A DNA stretch of 64,000 bases from contig OY770021.1 in the NCBI GenBank assembly GCA_963669315.1, positions 1,674,001 to 1,738,000 of the forward strand, in the 5' to 3' direction. Shown here one piece after another: positions 16,559 through 25,670 of the stretch. Under the pieces are notes generated by a model, which was given only the letters and a program-made list of their open reading frames with translations, had not been told where the DNA came from and searched no databases. Made by a program: the position numbers and the translations under genes. Source of the DNA: SZUA-547 sp963669315. Lineage in GTDB: Bacteria > Pseudomonadota > Alphaproteobacteria > Rhodobacterales > Rhodobacteraceae. Numbering within the stretch: the stretch's first letter is position 1; each line of letters starts with the position of its first letter.

Positions 16559-17694
16559 CGGGGGCGTTGCTATACCAGGTCGCCAAGAAGTCGATCGGCG
16601 GACGCCCGCTGATCTTTGCGCTCTTCGCCTTCGATATCCTTTGGATGGCGTTTTTCATGGCGCTTCCGAACCCATTCCTGGAAGGGATCCAGCGGCCGCC
16701 CTCGCTGATCCTCGTGTCGCATAATTTCCTGTGGTTCTTCATTCTGTTGTTGCAGGCGGGTTTCGCGCTGTCTCCGCTGCTGGTGGTCTGGTGCGGCGTC
16801 TGGGTGGTGGTCGCGAGGGTTACGCAGATTTTCTACGTGCTCTCGACAGGCGATTTCGTGACCGAAGACGATCTCAGGCATATCGGTGCCAACCAGATCT
16901 TCGAAGCCTGGTTCAATCCGAAGTTCATCTCGAACAACGCCAGGATCGTGGAGTTCATCGCCACAACCGGCGTCACCGCGACGCTCGCCGGGATAACCCA
17001 ACGCACACGCTCTCTGGTCGCCAGCCGAGCCCAAACCGAAAGCGAAAGGGCGCAGGTCGCGCGGTATCTGTCGCCAGACATGGTCGAGACGGTCCTCTCG
17101 GACCCGCAGCGCCTGCGCCAACCCCGCTCAGTAGAGGCGGCGGTTCTGTTCGCAGATATCTGCGGATTTACGCGTATGGCCGAGGGTATGAAGGCCGAAG
17201 AAGTCTCGGACCTTTTGCGGGAATTCTACAGCCGGCTGTCGCGCGCCGTATTCGCCAATCGCGGCACCCTGGACAAGTTTCTCGGCGACGGCGTGATGGC
17301 GACGTTTGGCGCGCTGACCTCGAATCCTTCCTCGTCACGCGACGCGTTGGCGTGCGGATTCGCAATGCTGGACGAGATCGACGAATGGAATCGGGAACGC
17401 TCGGCTACCGGGCAAGCGCCGATCCGAATCTCGGTGGGCGTACACTACGGACCGGTCGTGGCGGGCGATCTGGGCGCTGAGCGGGTGGAGTTCGCCGTAA
17501 TCGGCGACACGGTGAACGTCGCCAGCCGGGCCGAATCCTCGACCCGCGCGCTGGATGCGCGACTGGCCGCGACGGAAATTCTGGTCTCGAAAGCCGTTGA
17601 GCTGAACTCCGATCAGGTCGCGAAGCTCACCCATCACGGCCCGGTCACCGTGCCGGGTCGCTCTGGCGAAGTGGATCTCTGGACCGCATCCTGA
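16531..17694 (+). CDS. Class III adenylate cyclase, membrane-anchored (5' end disrupted by frameshift)
   Basis: The protein has about four hydrophobic helices in the first 150 residues, a coiled linker and a class III nucleotidyl cyclase domain. The metal-binding Asp residues are in LFADICGF and LGDGVMATFG. The adenine-selecting Lys is in LDKFLGD, and the transition-state Asn/Arg are in VIGDTVNVASRAES. All catalytic positions are present, so it can make cAMP if expressed. In this frame the only starts are TTG 16531 or ATG 16546. The natural N-terminus is in another frame (16328-16558), so the intact gene would span 16328-17694. Confidence 0.85.
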   Translation: MAGASMFLLTGALLYQVAKKSIGGRPLIFALFAFDILWMAFFMALPNPFLEGIQRPPSLILVSHNFLWFFILLLQAGFALSPLLVVWCGVWVVVARVTQIFYVLSTGDFVTEDDLRHIGANQIFEAWFNPKFISNNARIVEFIATTGVTATLAGITQRTRSLVASRAQTESERAQVARYLSPDMVETVLSDPQRLRQPRSVEAAVLFADICGFTRMAEGMKAEEVSDLLREFYSRLSRAVFANRGTLDKFLGDGVMATFGALTSNPSSSRDALACGFAMLDEIDEWNRERSATGQAPIRISVGVHYGPVVAGDLGAERVEFAVIGDTVNVASRAESSTRALDARLAATEILVSKAVELNSDQVAKLTHHGPVTVPGRSGEVDLWTAS

Positions 17695-17698
17695 CGCG

Positions 17699-18946
17699 CT
17701 ATAGCGGGCGCCCTTGCAGCATGCGCGGCAGATCGCCGGTCAATCCCGCCGCCGTGCGCATGAAGAAGCGTCGCGCAGGAGCGATTTTGTTGACAGTCGC
17801 CAGTCCGACATCCCGCGCCAGCCTCAGCGCGCTGTTGTCGTTAGAGAACAACCGGTTGATCGCATCCATGCCGAAGGCGAGGGTCGTGGAATCGAACCGC
17901 CGCCAGACCTGATAGCGCTCGAGCACGTCGAGCGCGCCGATATCCTCTCCCCGGCGCATGGCGTCGACCAAAACCTCAGCCAGCGCGGCGACATCGCGGA
18001 TCCCAAGATTCAGCCCCTGCCCCGCAATCGGATGAACCCCGTGCGCAGCGTCGCCCACCAGCGCGAGGCGCGGCTTCACATAGTCTTGCGCCAGCGACAG
18101 GTTCAGGGGAAACGCCCAGCGCCCGCCGACGAGGTTCACCTCGCCAAGGAAATCACCAAACCGACGACGAATTTCGGCCTCATAGGCCGCGTTGTCGAAT
18201 TTCATGACGCGCTTCGCCTCCTCGGTCTTTTCGGTCCAGACCAGCGAGGAGACGTTGCCGGGAAGCGGTAAAATAGCGAACGGCCCGGCGGGCAGGAAGT
18301 ATTCATGCGCCACGCCCTGATGGGGCTTTTCGTGTTCAACCGAGCAGACTAGCCCGAACTGGTCATAGGCCCATTCCAGACGCTTGATTCCGGCCGAGCG
18401 CCCAACCATTGAGTTTCGACCATCGCAACCCACAACGAGTCGGGCGGACATCACTTCTCCGCCCTCCAGTGAAACCGTCGCGCAGCCCTGCTCGGTATCC
18501 ACACTGGTCACCCTTGCAGGGGCGCGATGGGTGATCCGCCTCTCCTCCTCCATCCGTTGATGCAAAGCCGCGCGCAGCCAGCGATCCTCGATCATGTAGC
18601 CGAAGACGCCCTCGTCCAACTCGCGATGATCGAAATGCAAAAACAGGTCCGAGGCGCCCTCGCCGATCTTGCCGTCGGTGACGAGGATGTCCTCAATGTT
18701 CTGGACATGCTCGGTGACCAGCGGCCAGACGCCAACCGCCTGCCAGAACCGGCGTGACGCCAGCGCTTGGGCATAAGCGCGGCCGTTGAATTCTGGGTCG
18801 GCGCGGGTCTCCAGCGGCAGCGCGTCCAGTACTGTCACATCCAGCCCGGCTTGCGCCAGCGCCAAAGCCAGCGCCGGGCCGTTCAGGCCGCCGCCCACGA
18901 TAATGACATCGGCGACGAATTTGGATGAATCGGTCATGGCGCTCAC
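17699..18946 (-). CDS. UbiH/UbiF/VisC/COQ6 family FAD-dependent ubiquinone hydroxylase
   Basis: This 415-residue flavoprotein monooxygenase has the FAD Rossmann motif at the N-terminus (VIIVGGGLNGPALALALAQ), the DG motif in VGCDGRNSMVGR, and the GD motif in LALVGDAAHGVHPIAGQG. These are characteristic of the enzymes that hydroxylate the ubiquinone ring at C1, C5 or C6. Alphaproteobacteria often have a single broad-specificity member (UbiL/UbiM/UbiH types), so the exact position is not assigned. Start 18946 (or ATG 18937) lies opposite the divergent amidase. The gene is convergent with the cyclase, 4 bases apart. Confidence 0.88.
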   Translation of the reverse strand: MSAMTDSSKFVADVIIVGGGLNGPALALALAQAGLDVTVLDALPLETRADPEFNGRAYAQALASRRFWQAVGVWPLVTEHVQNIEDILVTDGKIGEGASDLFLHFDHRELDEGVFGYMIEDRWLRAALHQRMEEERRITHRAPARVTSVDTEQGCATVSLEGGEVMSARLVVGCDGRNSMVGRSAGIKRLEWAYDQFGLVCSVEHEKPHQGVAHEYFLPAGPFAILPLPGNVSSLVWTEKTEEAKRVMKFDNAAYEAEIRRRFGDFLGEVNLVGGRWAFPLNLSLAQDYVKPRLALVGDAAHGVHPIAGQGLNLGIRDVAALAEVLVDAMRRGEDIGALDVLERYQVWRRFDSTTLAFGMDAINRLFSNDNSALRLARDVGLATVNKIAPARRFFMRTAAGLTGDLPRMLQGRPL

Positions 18947-19019
18947 TATCGGTCATGCAGCGCGATTGTCCATGGCGGCGCGGCGGCCTACCCTGACCTT
19001 GGTCAAGCTGGGGCGCGAT

Positions 19020-20363
19020 ATGACAAATAACTGGTTGAGTATGAGCGCGGCGGATCTGGGCCGTGGCATAGGCGCAGGAGAAATCGATCCTGTCGATTTG
19101 ACCGAGGCGTTTCTCACTGCAATCGAAGCGCACCGCTTCGCCGGCCGAATATACGCTCGGACGACCTTTGATCGTGCGCGCGCTGAGGCCGCCGCCGCCG
19201 CCATGCGGGCGAAGGCTGGCGTGCGGCTCGGTCCATTGGACGGCGTACCGGTAAGTTGGAAGGACCTCTTTGACACCGCAGGCGTCGCGACCGAAGCGGG
19301 CTGCGCCATGCTGGAGGGGCGGACGCCAATCCGAGACGCCGAAGTGGTCGCGCGCGGGGCTCGGGCGGGTCTGGTTTGTCTTGGCAAGACCCATATGTCG
19401 GAGCTCGCCTTCTCCGGCCTCGGCGTGAACCCGATCACCGCCACGTCGCCCAACATCCACGATCCGAACCTTGCACCGGGCGGCTCGTCCTCAGGCGCCG
19501 CGGCGTCGGTGGCGTTTGGGCTGGCGGCGGCTGCAGTCGGATCGGATACGGGCGGCTCGGTGCGCATTCCGTCCGCCTGGAACGATCTGGTGGGGCTGAA
19601 GACCACCGCGGAGCTAATTCCGAATGACGGCGTGGTTCCGCTATCGCCGACGCTGGATACGGTCGGGCCACTGACCCGTACGGTCGAAGACGCCGCCCTG
19701 CTCTATTCAATTTTGGCGGGCTCGCCGGTGCCGAATCTGGGCGCGACGTCGCTGGCCGGCAGGTCTTTCTTCGCGCCGACGGGCGCCGTGCTGGACGATC
19801 TGGATCCCGCGGTCGAGCAAGCATTCGATACGACCATCGTTAGGATCGAGGCGGCAGGCGCCAACGTCACACGCGGACCAGCGCCGGAGTTGACCGAAGT
19901 ACTCGACCACGTCGCCGAGGGCGGCGCCGTCGTGAATACCGAAGGCTGGGCGATCTGGCGGGAGATGATCGAAGAAAACGGTGAGCGCATGTTTCCGATG
20001 ACCCGTGCGCGCTTCGCCTCGGGCGGCGAAGTCTGGGCGGAAAAGGACGCCAAGGCGCGGCTCGCAATCCCTGACTTGCAGGCGAACTGGCTGACCCGAA
20101 CCGCCGGATTTGACGCGGCGATTCTGCCGACAACGCCGAATCAAGCGCCGAAAACAGCCGAGCTTTTGGCCGATGACAGCGCATATATCCGCGAAAACCT
20201 GCGCGCTTTACGCAACACCCGGCTAGGGAATTTGTTGCGGCTGTCCTCTCTCTCGCAGCCCTCGGGGACGCCCGGTGTCGGCGTCATGCTGTTTGGCGGA
20301 CCGCTGGAAGAGTCCCGATTACTAAGGCTTGGCGCGGCGATCGAGGGGGCGTTGAGCACCTAG
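19020..20363 (+). CDS. Amidase signature family hydrolase
   Basis: The 447-residue protein has the amidase catalytic triad: the Lys in PVSWKDLFDTAG, the cis-Ser in GSSSGAAASVAFG and the nucleophile Ser in SDTGGSVRIPSAW. It belongs to the amidase/GatA-like fold but stands alone without gatB or gatC, so it is a hydrolase of aryl or aliphatic amides rather than a tRNA amidotransferase. Substrate is not predictable. The ATG at 19020 fits the family start (SMSAADLGRGI); the reading frame is open upstream through the divergent ubiH-like gene but that part is not conserved. Confidence 0.87.
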   Translation: MTNNWLSMSAADLGRGIGAGEIDPVDLTEAFLTAIEAHRFAGRIYARTTFDRARAEAAAAAMRAKAGVRLGPLDGVPVSWKDLFDTAGVATEAGCAMLEGRTPIRDAEVVARGARAGLVCLGKTHMSELAFSGLGVNPITATSPNIHDPNLAPGGSSSGAAASVAFGLAAAAVGSDTGGSVRIPSAWNDLVGLKTTAELIPNDGVVPLSPTLDTVGPLTRTVEDAALLYSILAGSPVPNLGATSLAGRSFFAPTGAVLDDLDPAVEQAFDTTIVRIEAAGANVTRGPAPELTEVLDHVAEGGAVVNTEGWAIWREMIEENGERMFPMTRARFASGGEVWAEKDAKARLAIPDLQANWLTRTAGFDAAILPTTPNQAPKTAELLADDSAYIRENLRALRNTRLGNLLRLSSLSQPSGTPGVGVMLFGGPLEESRLLRLGAAIEGALST

Positions 20364-20509
20364 ACGCCGACTGAAGCGCGGCCAACAAGCGCCTGTATTT
20401 CCTTCGATTCCAGATTCGTTAACGGGGGCCTTGGCTGGACGCTGACAAATTGTGGCGCTATTCTGTCGAGTGAGCAGAGGCTCCGTTAGAGAGTCCAAGG
20501 ACGAGGCAG

Positions 20510-21739
20510 ATGGATTACCCGAGCAGGCTCTCGGCAATGCCGGATTACGCGTTCCCGCGTCTGCGGGCGCTTCTCGACGCCCATAAGCCGGGCGGCGAAC
20601 CGATCCTTATGTCTCTGGGCGAGCCCCAGCATGCGCCTCCCGCCTTCATCGCCGACATTCTGGCAGCCAATTTCGCCGAATACCGCCGCTACCCGCCCAA
20701 TGAGGGCACTGAAGGCCTGCGCGAAGCCGCCGCCGAATGGGTGACGCGCCGCTATGGCTTGCCCGCGGATTCGGTCGATCCAGACCGCAATGTGCTGTCG
20801 CTGAACGGGTCGCGTGAGGGTCTTTACTATTCCTGTCTTGCGCTGTCGGTTGAGCGGAAGAATGACGAGACGCCCGCGGTGCTGACGCCAAACCCGTTCT
20901 ATCCCTGCTACTCCGCAGCGGCGCTTACCGCTGGCGCGGAGCCAATCTATGTTCCCGCGACGCCTGAGAACGGCTTTCTGCCTGAATTCGCGGCGCTTCC
21001 GGTCGAAATTCTGAACCGGGCGACTGTCGCCTATATGTGCTCGCCCTCGAACCCGCAGGGCGCCGTGGCGAGCCTCGACTATTGGAAAACGCTGCTGGAG
21101 CTGGCCGAACGCCACGATTTCCGCGTCTTCGCGGATGAATGCTACGCCGAGATCTATCGCGGCTCGCCGCCGCCGGGCGTGCTGCAGGCCGCCGCTGAGA
21201 TCGGCGCGAATCCGGAGCGCGTGGTATCCTTTCACTCACTCTCAAAACGGTCGAACCTCGCCGGGCTTCGCTCGGGTTTTCTGATCGCCGGGGCGGAGAC
21301 GATGGTGCGCCTGAAGCGCCTGCGCGCATACGCTGGCGCGCCCTCCCCCATTCCGGCGCAGATGGCGGCCGAGGCCTGCTGGCGCGACGAAGCGCATGTG
21401 GTCGAGAACCGCGCGCTCTATGCTGAGAAATACACGCAGGCGGACGACATACTGGCCGACATGCCCGGCTATCGGCCGACTGAGGCCGGGTTCTTCGTCT
21501 GGCTGGAGGTTGGCGACGGAGAGGCCGCGGCGCTGAAGCTCTGGCGTGAAGGCGGGGTTCGGGCGTTGCCGGGCGGCTATTTCTCACGAGAGGTTCCGGC
21601 GGAACTGGGCGGTGGAAATCCAGGCAAGGCGTTTCTGCGCCTCGCGCTGGTCGCGCCAAAGGCGGAAGTCGCGCGCGGCCTTCACATCGTAAGGGACGTT
21701 TTAAGAGAAGGGTGGAACCGTTCGTCCGCGCCCGCGTGA
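20510..21739 (+). CDS. dapC: PLP-dependent aminotransferase class I/II, probable succinyldiaminopimelate aminotransferase (DapC-like)
   Basis: The 409-residue fold-type I aminotransferase has the PLP-Lys in SLSKRSNLAGLRSGF. YFAD-type residues appear in RVFADECYAEIY, the substrate-side Asn in MCSPSNPQG, and a C-terminal Arg in KAFLRLALV. The sequence pattern (MSLGEPQHAPP, then YPPNEGTEGLREAAAEW) matches DapC of alpha- and beta-proteobacteria, which makes N-succinyl-LL-diaminopimelate for lysine and peptidoglycan. Close aminotransferases with other substrates share these motifs, so the assignment is probable. It precedes ftsK by 34 bases. Confidence 0.82.
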   Translation: MDYPSRLSAMPDYAFPRLRALLDAHKPGGEPILMSLGEPQHAPPAFIADILAANFAEYRRYPPNEGTEGLREAAAEWVTRRYGLPADSVDPDRNVLSLNGSREGLYYSCLALSVERKNDETPAVLTPNPFYPCYSAAALTAGAEPIYVPATPENGFLPEFAALPVEILNRATVAYMCSPSNPQGAVASLDYWKTLLELAERHDFRVFADECYAEIYRGSPPPGVLQAAAEIGANPERVVSFHSLSKRSNLAGLRSGFLIAGAETMVRLKRLRAYAGAPSPIPAQMAAEACWRDEAHVVENRALYAEKYTQADDILADMPGYRPTEAGFFVWLEVGDGEAAALKLWREGGVRALPGGYFSREVPAELGGGNPGKAFLRLALVAPKAEVARGLHIVRDVLREGWNRSSAPA

Positions 21740-21773
21740 CTGGCGCGCCGGATGGTTTAGGAGTGTTTAGAGT

Positions 21774-24239
21774 ATGACGATTATAGCGGACCAGGGCGGC
21801 AAAACCCCTTTCCTTTCGGAAGAGGCGCGAAGCTTTTTGCGCCGACGAGGAGAAGAAATCGCCGGGATCGCGCTGGCGGCCATCGCCGTTGCGATGGCGT
21901 TTGCGCTCGGCTCTTACAATGTGGACGATCCCAGCTTTTTCAACGCCACACCTGCGTCCCCAACGAACTTTCTGGGAGTTCCCGGCGCCTGGTTCTCAGA
22001 TGCTCTGATCCGCACGCTCGGGCTGGCGGCATGGGGGCTTCCCCTGAGCGTCGGTGTGTGGGGCTGGCGACTGATCGCCCATCAGGGCGTGCGGCGCGCA
22101 CTGATCCGATCCGCATTCGCGCCTTTTGCAATTGTTTTGACCGCAATGGCGTTCTCGGCGAACCAGCCATTCCCGGGATGGAGCTTCGACAGTGGGCTGG
22201 GCGGCATCATCGGCGATGTGCTCTTACTGCAGATTATCAGCATCACGCCGTTTTCCGCCTCGATGAAGCTGATCGTTCTGGCCATGGTCTTCTCCATCTC
22301 GGCCTTTGTCGTATGGTGTTGCGCGTTCGGCGTTTCGCGGGCTGAACTGGCGGCTTCGCTGCGCTGGATGACCCAAGGCCTGCGGTCCAGCTTTGGCTGG
22401 ATCGGCGTCCATTCGGCGGGTTGCGGCGTGCGAGCCTTCAACACCGTGTATGAGGCTGCGCAGAAGCGCCGCTCCACGCCGCGCTCTGAGAAAATGGACC
22501 CGCCTGCGCCAATCGGCGGCGCCCGACGGGTCGAGCCTCAACTTGGCGAGATAGACGAGGAGGAAGACTTCGTCGAGCGCGTCGTCGCATCCTCCGGTTC
22601 AGACGGAGATGGCGAAGATGCGAGCGGCCGACGCCCGACGGTTCGCCACCGCGCGACAACCGCCCCGCGCAAAAGCCGACGCGCCGCCGCCGAAGAGCAG
22701 CCCAGCCTCGAGCTAGAGGAGGAGGATGGCGCCGGCTACGCGCCGCCCGCCCTGTCCTTCCTGCAATCGCAAACACGGGTCGCCCGCGCTGATATCTCGG
22801 ACGCCGCGCTGGAGGAAAACGCCCGTATGCTGGAAAGCGTGCTGGACGATTACGGCGTCCGGGGGGCGATCACATCGGTCAAGCCCGGCCCAGTCGTCAC
22901 AATGTATGAGCTGGAGCCGGCGCCCGGTCTGAAGGCCAGCCGCGTAATCGGGCTGTCGGACGACATCGCCCGGTCTATGTCCGCGCTGTCCGCCCGCGTC
23001 TCCACCATACCCGGCCGCAATGTGATCGGCATCGAGCTGCCCAACGCCCATCGCGAAACGGTGCTTCTGAGAGAGCTTTTGTCCGCCAGCCAGTATGGCG
23101 ACACCGGCCATTCGCTTCCCCTGGCGCTGGGCAAGGATATCGGCGGGGATCCGGTGATCGCCAATCTCGCGCGCATGCCGCACCTTCTGATTGCGGGCAC
23201 CACTGGTTCGGGTAAATCAGTGGCGATCAACACTATGATCCTGTCGCTTCTCTACGCGCTCAGCCCGCAGCAGTGCCGCATGATCATGATCGACCCGAAA
23301 ATGCTGGAGCTGAGCGTCTATGACGGCATCCCGCATCTTCTGTCGCCCGTGGTCACCGACCCCAAAAAGGCGGTTGTGGCGCTGAAATGGGTCGTGCGGG
23401 AGATGGAGGAACGCTATCGTCGCATGTCCAAGATGGGCGTGCGCAATATCGACGGTTACAACGCCCGTGTCCGCGCCGCGCTGGAAAAGGGCGAGGAGTT
23501 CAACCGCATCGTCCAGACCGGGTTTGACGACGCGACCGGCGAGCCGATTTTCGAGGAGGAAAGCTTCGCGCCAGAGGAGATGCCGTTCATCGTCGTTGTG
23601 GTGGACGAGATGGCCGACCTGATGATGGTGGCGGGCAAAGAGATCGAGGCTTGCATCCAGCGTCTGGCGCAGATGGCGCGCGCCTCGGGCATTCACATCG
23701 TCATGGCGACGCAGCGCCCCTCGGTCGATGTCATTACCGGCACCATCAAAGCCAATTTCCCGACCCGGATCTCGTTTCAGGTGACCTCAAAGGTCGACAG
23801 CCGCACGATCCTGGGCGAGCAGGGCGCTGAGCAGCTGCTGGGTATGGGCGACATGCTCTACATGTCCGGCGGCGGACGGGTGACCCGCGTGCACGGCCCG
23901 TTCGTCTCGGATGAGGAAGTCGAAGAGATCGTCAAGCATCTCAAGACCCAGGGAACGCCCGAGTATGTCGAGTCAGTCACCGAGGAAGAGAACGACGCCG
24001 CCTCGGCTGCAGTCGACCAGATCCTTGGCCTTGGCGGGGATGACAGCGACGCCAGCCTCTATGACCAAGCGGTCGCAATCGTCGCGCGGGACCGGAAATG
24101 CTCCACATCCTATATCCAGAGGAAGCTGCAGATCGGCTATAACCGCGCCGCACGTCTGGTCGAGCAAATGGAGGATCAGGGCGTGGTCAGCACGGCGAAC
24201 CATGTGGGCAAGCGCGAGGTGCTGATTGAGGAGCGGTGA
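21774..24239 (+). CDS. ftsK: DNA translocase FtsK
   Basis: FtsK couples septum formation to chromosome segregation, pumping DNA towards dif. The 821 residues comprise an N-terminal domain with about four to five membrane helices (within 1-190) and an acidic/Arg-rich linker (about 230-320). The RecA-like motor follows, with Walker A AGTTGSGKS near 473-481 and Walker B VVVVDEMADLMM. The C-terminal winged-helix gamma domain (DRKCSTSYIQRKLQIGYNRA) reads KOPS sequences. It follows dapC and is followed immediately by a low-GC ORF and then lolA. Confidence 0.96.
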   Translation: MTIIADQGGKTPFLSEEARSFLRRRGEEIAGIALAAIAVAMAFALGSYNVDDPSFFNATPASPTNFLGVPGAWFSDALIRTLGLAAWGLPLSVGVWGWRLIAHQGVRRALIRSAFAPFAIVLTAMAFSANQPFPGWSFDSGLGGIIGDVLLLQIISITPFSASMKLIVLAMVFSISAFVVWCCAFGVSRAELAASLRWMTQGLRSSFGWIGVHSAGCGVRAFNTVYEAAQKRRSTPRSEKMDPPAPIGGARRVEPQLGEIDEEEDFVERVVASSGSDGDGEDASGRRPTVRHRATTAPRKSRRAAAEEQPSLELEEEDGAGYAPPALSFLQSQTRVARADISDAALEENARMLESVLDDYGVRGAITSVKPGPVVTMYELEPAPGLKASRVIGLSDDIARSMSALSARVSTIPGRNVIGIELPNAHRETVLLRELLSASQYGDTGHSLPLALGKDIGGDPVIANLARMPHLLIAGTTGSGKSVAINTMILSLLYALSPQQCRMIMIDPKMLELSVYDGIPHLLSPVVTDPKKAVVALKWVVREMEERYRRMSKMGVRNIDGYNARVRAALEKGEEFNRIVQTGFDDATGEPIFEEESFAPEEMPFIVVVVDEMADLMMVAGKEIEACIQRLAQMARASGIHIVMATQRPSVDVITGTIKANFPTRISFQVTSKVDSRTILGEQGAEQLLGMGDMLYMSGGGRVTRVHGPFVSDEEVEEIVKHLKTQGTPEYVESVTEEENDAASAAVDQILGLGGDDSDASLYDQAVAIVARDRKCSTSYIQRKLQIGYNRAARLVEQMEDQGVVSTANHVGKREVLIEER

Positions 24240-24283
24240 ATGGCTCGTTGAGTCGATGGTATCTCAGAGTTTATCTTCGATTC

Positions 24284-24715
24284 ATGCCATTCAACCTAGA
24301 GCACATCTACAAAATCAAGGGTGGTAAGGAGCAGCCCGCACAGGTCGGTACTTTAGACGATGTGACATTGCGTCATTTAGGGTGGCGCTTGGGATTTGTT
24401 TATTTCTCAAAGGACACTTACGATCACATTAGAAGGCAGCACCCTGACGTTTCTGATTTTGAAATGTTAGCAATTCCTCTTGCCATAAAATGGGGAATGA
24501 TTGTGCAAAAGAAAGACGACGAGGGGTATCTGAATATCTTTTACTTATCGCCGTGGAATGAGAAGTATTACCGATTAATATTAAAACGTACCGAGAACAC
24601 GTTCGAGATCTACGTCGCATCTTTATTCCGTACACTACCCGGAAAAATAAGGCGCGTCACGCGCAAGGGCGTCCACATTAGAAACCCGCACATGTCTATG
24701 AAATTTATGAGGTAA
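24284..24715 (+). CDS. Low-GC ORF, candidate BECR-fold (PBECR/RelE-like) nuclease or toxin
   Basis: The 143-residue product looks unrelated to the surrounding core genes. Its pattern resembles phage Barnase-EndoU-ColicinE5/D-RelE-like nucleases: FSKDTYDHIRRQHPD (His48, His53-Pro54), then an IPLAIKWGMI block, the charged YYRLILKR strand and a late ASLFRT strand. This is my pattern match, not a confirmed domain. Base composition is far more AT-rich than its neighbours, with codons such as TTA, ATA and AGA, which suggests transfer. No antitoxin-like partner is visible. A GTG at 24236 overlapping the ftsK stop would add 16 residues; neither start has a convincing ribosome site. Confidence 0.5.
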   Translation: MPFNLEHIYKIKGGKEQPAQVGTLDDVTLRHLGWRLGFVYFSKDTYDHIRRQHPDVSDFEMLAIPLAIKWGMIVQKKDDEGYLNIFYLSPWNEKYYRLILKRTENTFEIYVASLFRTLPGKIRRVTRKGVHIRNPHMSMKFMR

Positions 24716-25029
24716 GGGGTGGGGCCTGCCAGGAACCCCACATTGCGCTCCGAAGAGAGTCTTCGTGCTACGGCGGGCAGAATATCACCGTGTCGCCCTT
24801 AAGATCATCATAGCTTGATGTGCAGAAAAATCAATGTAAATCAAAGTGTTAATGAGATTCTCTAACCGACTCTATCGACTCGATTTTTCCGGTTGAACAC
24901 GAAACGGGCGCGGATTTTCTCGTCGGTGGTCGACTTCCTGGCGCTCAGGACGTAGCTTTTCTCACGAACCTGCGAGGCTCGAATACGGGTCTCGATTTCG
25001 CCGCATTCGCCGCCCAGATGAGGGCCATG
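24716..25029. other. Non-coding region between the low-GC ORF and lolA
   Basis: No gene is visible in these 314 bases. A short inverted repeat GTGGGG/CCCCAC spans 24719-24741 right behind the low-GC ORF but lacks a T tract. The segment from about 24800 to 24890 is AT-rich and may contain the lolA promoter, but no clear -35/-10 pair stands out. Confidence 0.4.
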
Positions 25030-25647
25030 ATGAATCGAAAAGAATTCCTCGCCGGCGCGCTAGGCGCGGCGCTGCTTATCGCAGCGGGCTTGATCGCCAG
25101 CCCGGTCGTGGCGCAGTCGGGCGTGGATGCGCGCGACCTTCGCCGCATCTCCAATTATCTCAACGCCAATACGACGCTGGCCGGCGATTTTGTGCAGGTC
25201 GGCCCCGACGGCGAGGTCAATCAGGGCCGGTTCTATCTGCGCCGCCCCGGTCGGGTCCGGTTCGAGTACGATCCGCCCAGCCGAACGCTGGTCGTGGCGG
25301 ACGGTTTCTGGGTCGGCGTTACGGACACCACGCTGAAAACCGTAGACCGGTATCCGTTGTCGGAAACGCCGTTGCAGCTGCTGTTGAAGGAAGATGTGGA
25401 TCTTTCGCGTGAGGGCGCGGTGCAAAAGATCGAGCGCGCGGCGAACCAGATGCGAGTCACCGCAATCAATCCCGATGACCCGTCTCAGGGCTCCATCACG
25501 CTGGTCTTCACCGATAATCCGCTGGAGTTGCGCCAGTGGATCGTCGTCGACCAGCAGGGCCTGATCACGACTGTGGCGCTCCGCGACATGCGTTCGAATA
25601 TTTCCCTGAAGAACGAGCTTTTCGTGATTGAGGACTTCGAGCGTTAG
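25030..25647 (+). CDS. lolA: Outer-membrane lipoprotein carrier protein LolA
   Basis: LolA shuttles lipoproteins across the periplasm from LolCDE to LolB or the outer membrane. The 205-residue protein has a signal peptide (residues 1 to about 28, ending VVAQ). The half-barrel follows, with the conserved GDFVQVGPDG, GRFYLRRPGRVRFEYDPP and DRYPLSETPLQLLLKE segments. The start at 25030 has GAGGG 5 bases upstream; ATGs at 25027 and 25018 are in frame. In Rhodobacterales lolA usually follows ftsK directly; here they are separated by the low-GC ORF. It converges on xthA. Confidence 0.88.
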   Translation: MNRKEFLAGALGAALLIAAGLIASPVVAQSGVDARDLRRISNYLNANTTLAGDFVQVGPDGEVNQGRFYLRRPGRVRFEYDPPSRTLVVADGFWVGVTDTTLKTVDRYPLSETPLQLLLKEDVDLSREGAVQKIERAANQMRVTAINPDDPSQGSITLVFTDNPLELRQWIVVDQQGLITTVALRDMRSNISLKNELFVIEDFER

Positions 25648-25670
25648 GCCTCACTCGACGAGTTTCGTTC

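Noticed and set aside
24236..25029. Prophage or mobile island between ftsK and lolA
   Set aside because: Only one AT-rich ORF is present. There is no integrase, repeat pair or phage structural gene, so a phage origin of the ORF alone is possible but no element can be delimited.
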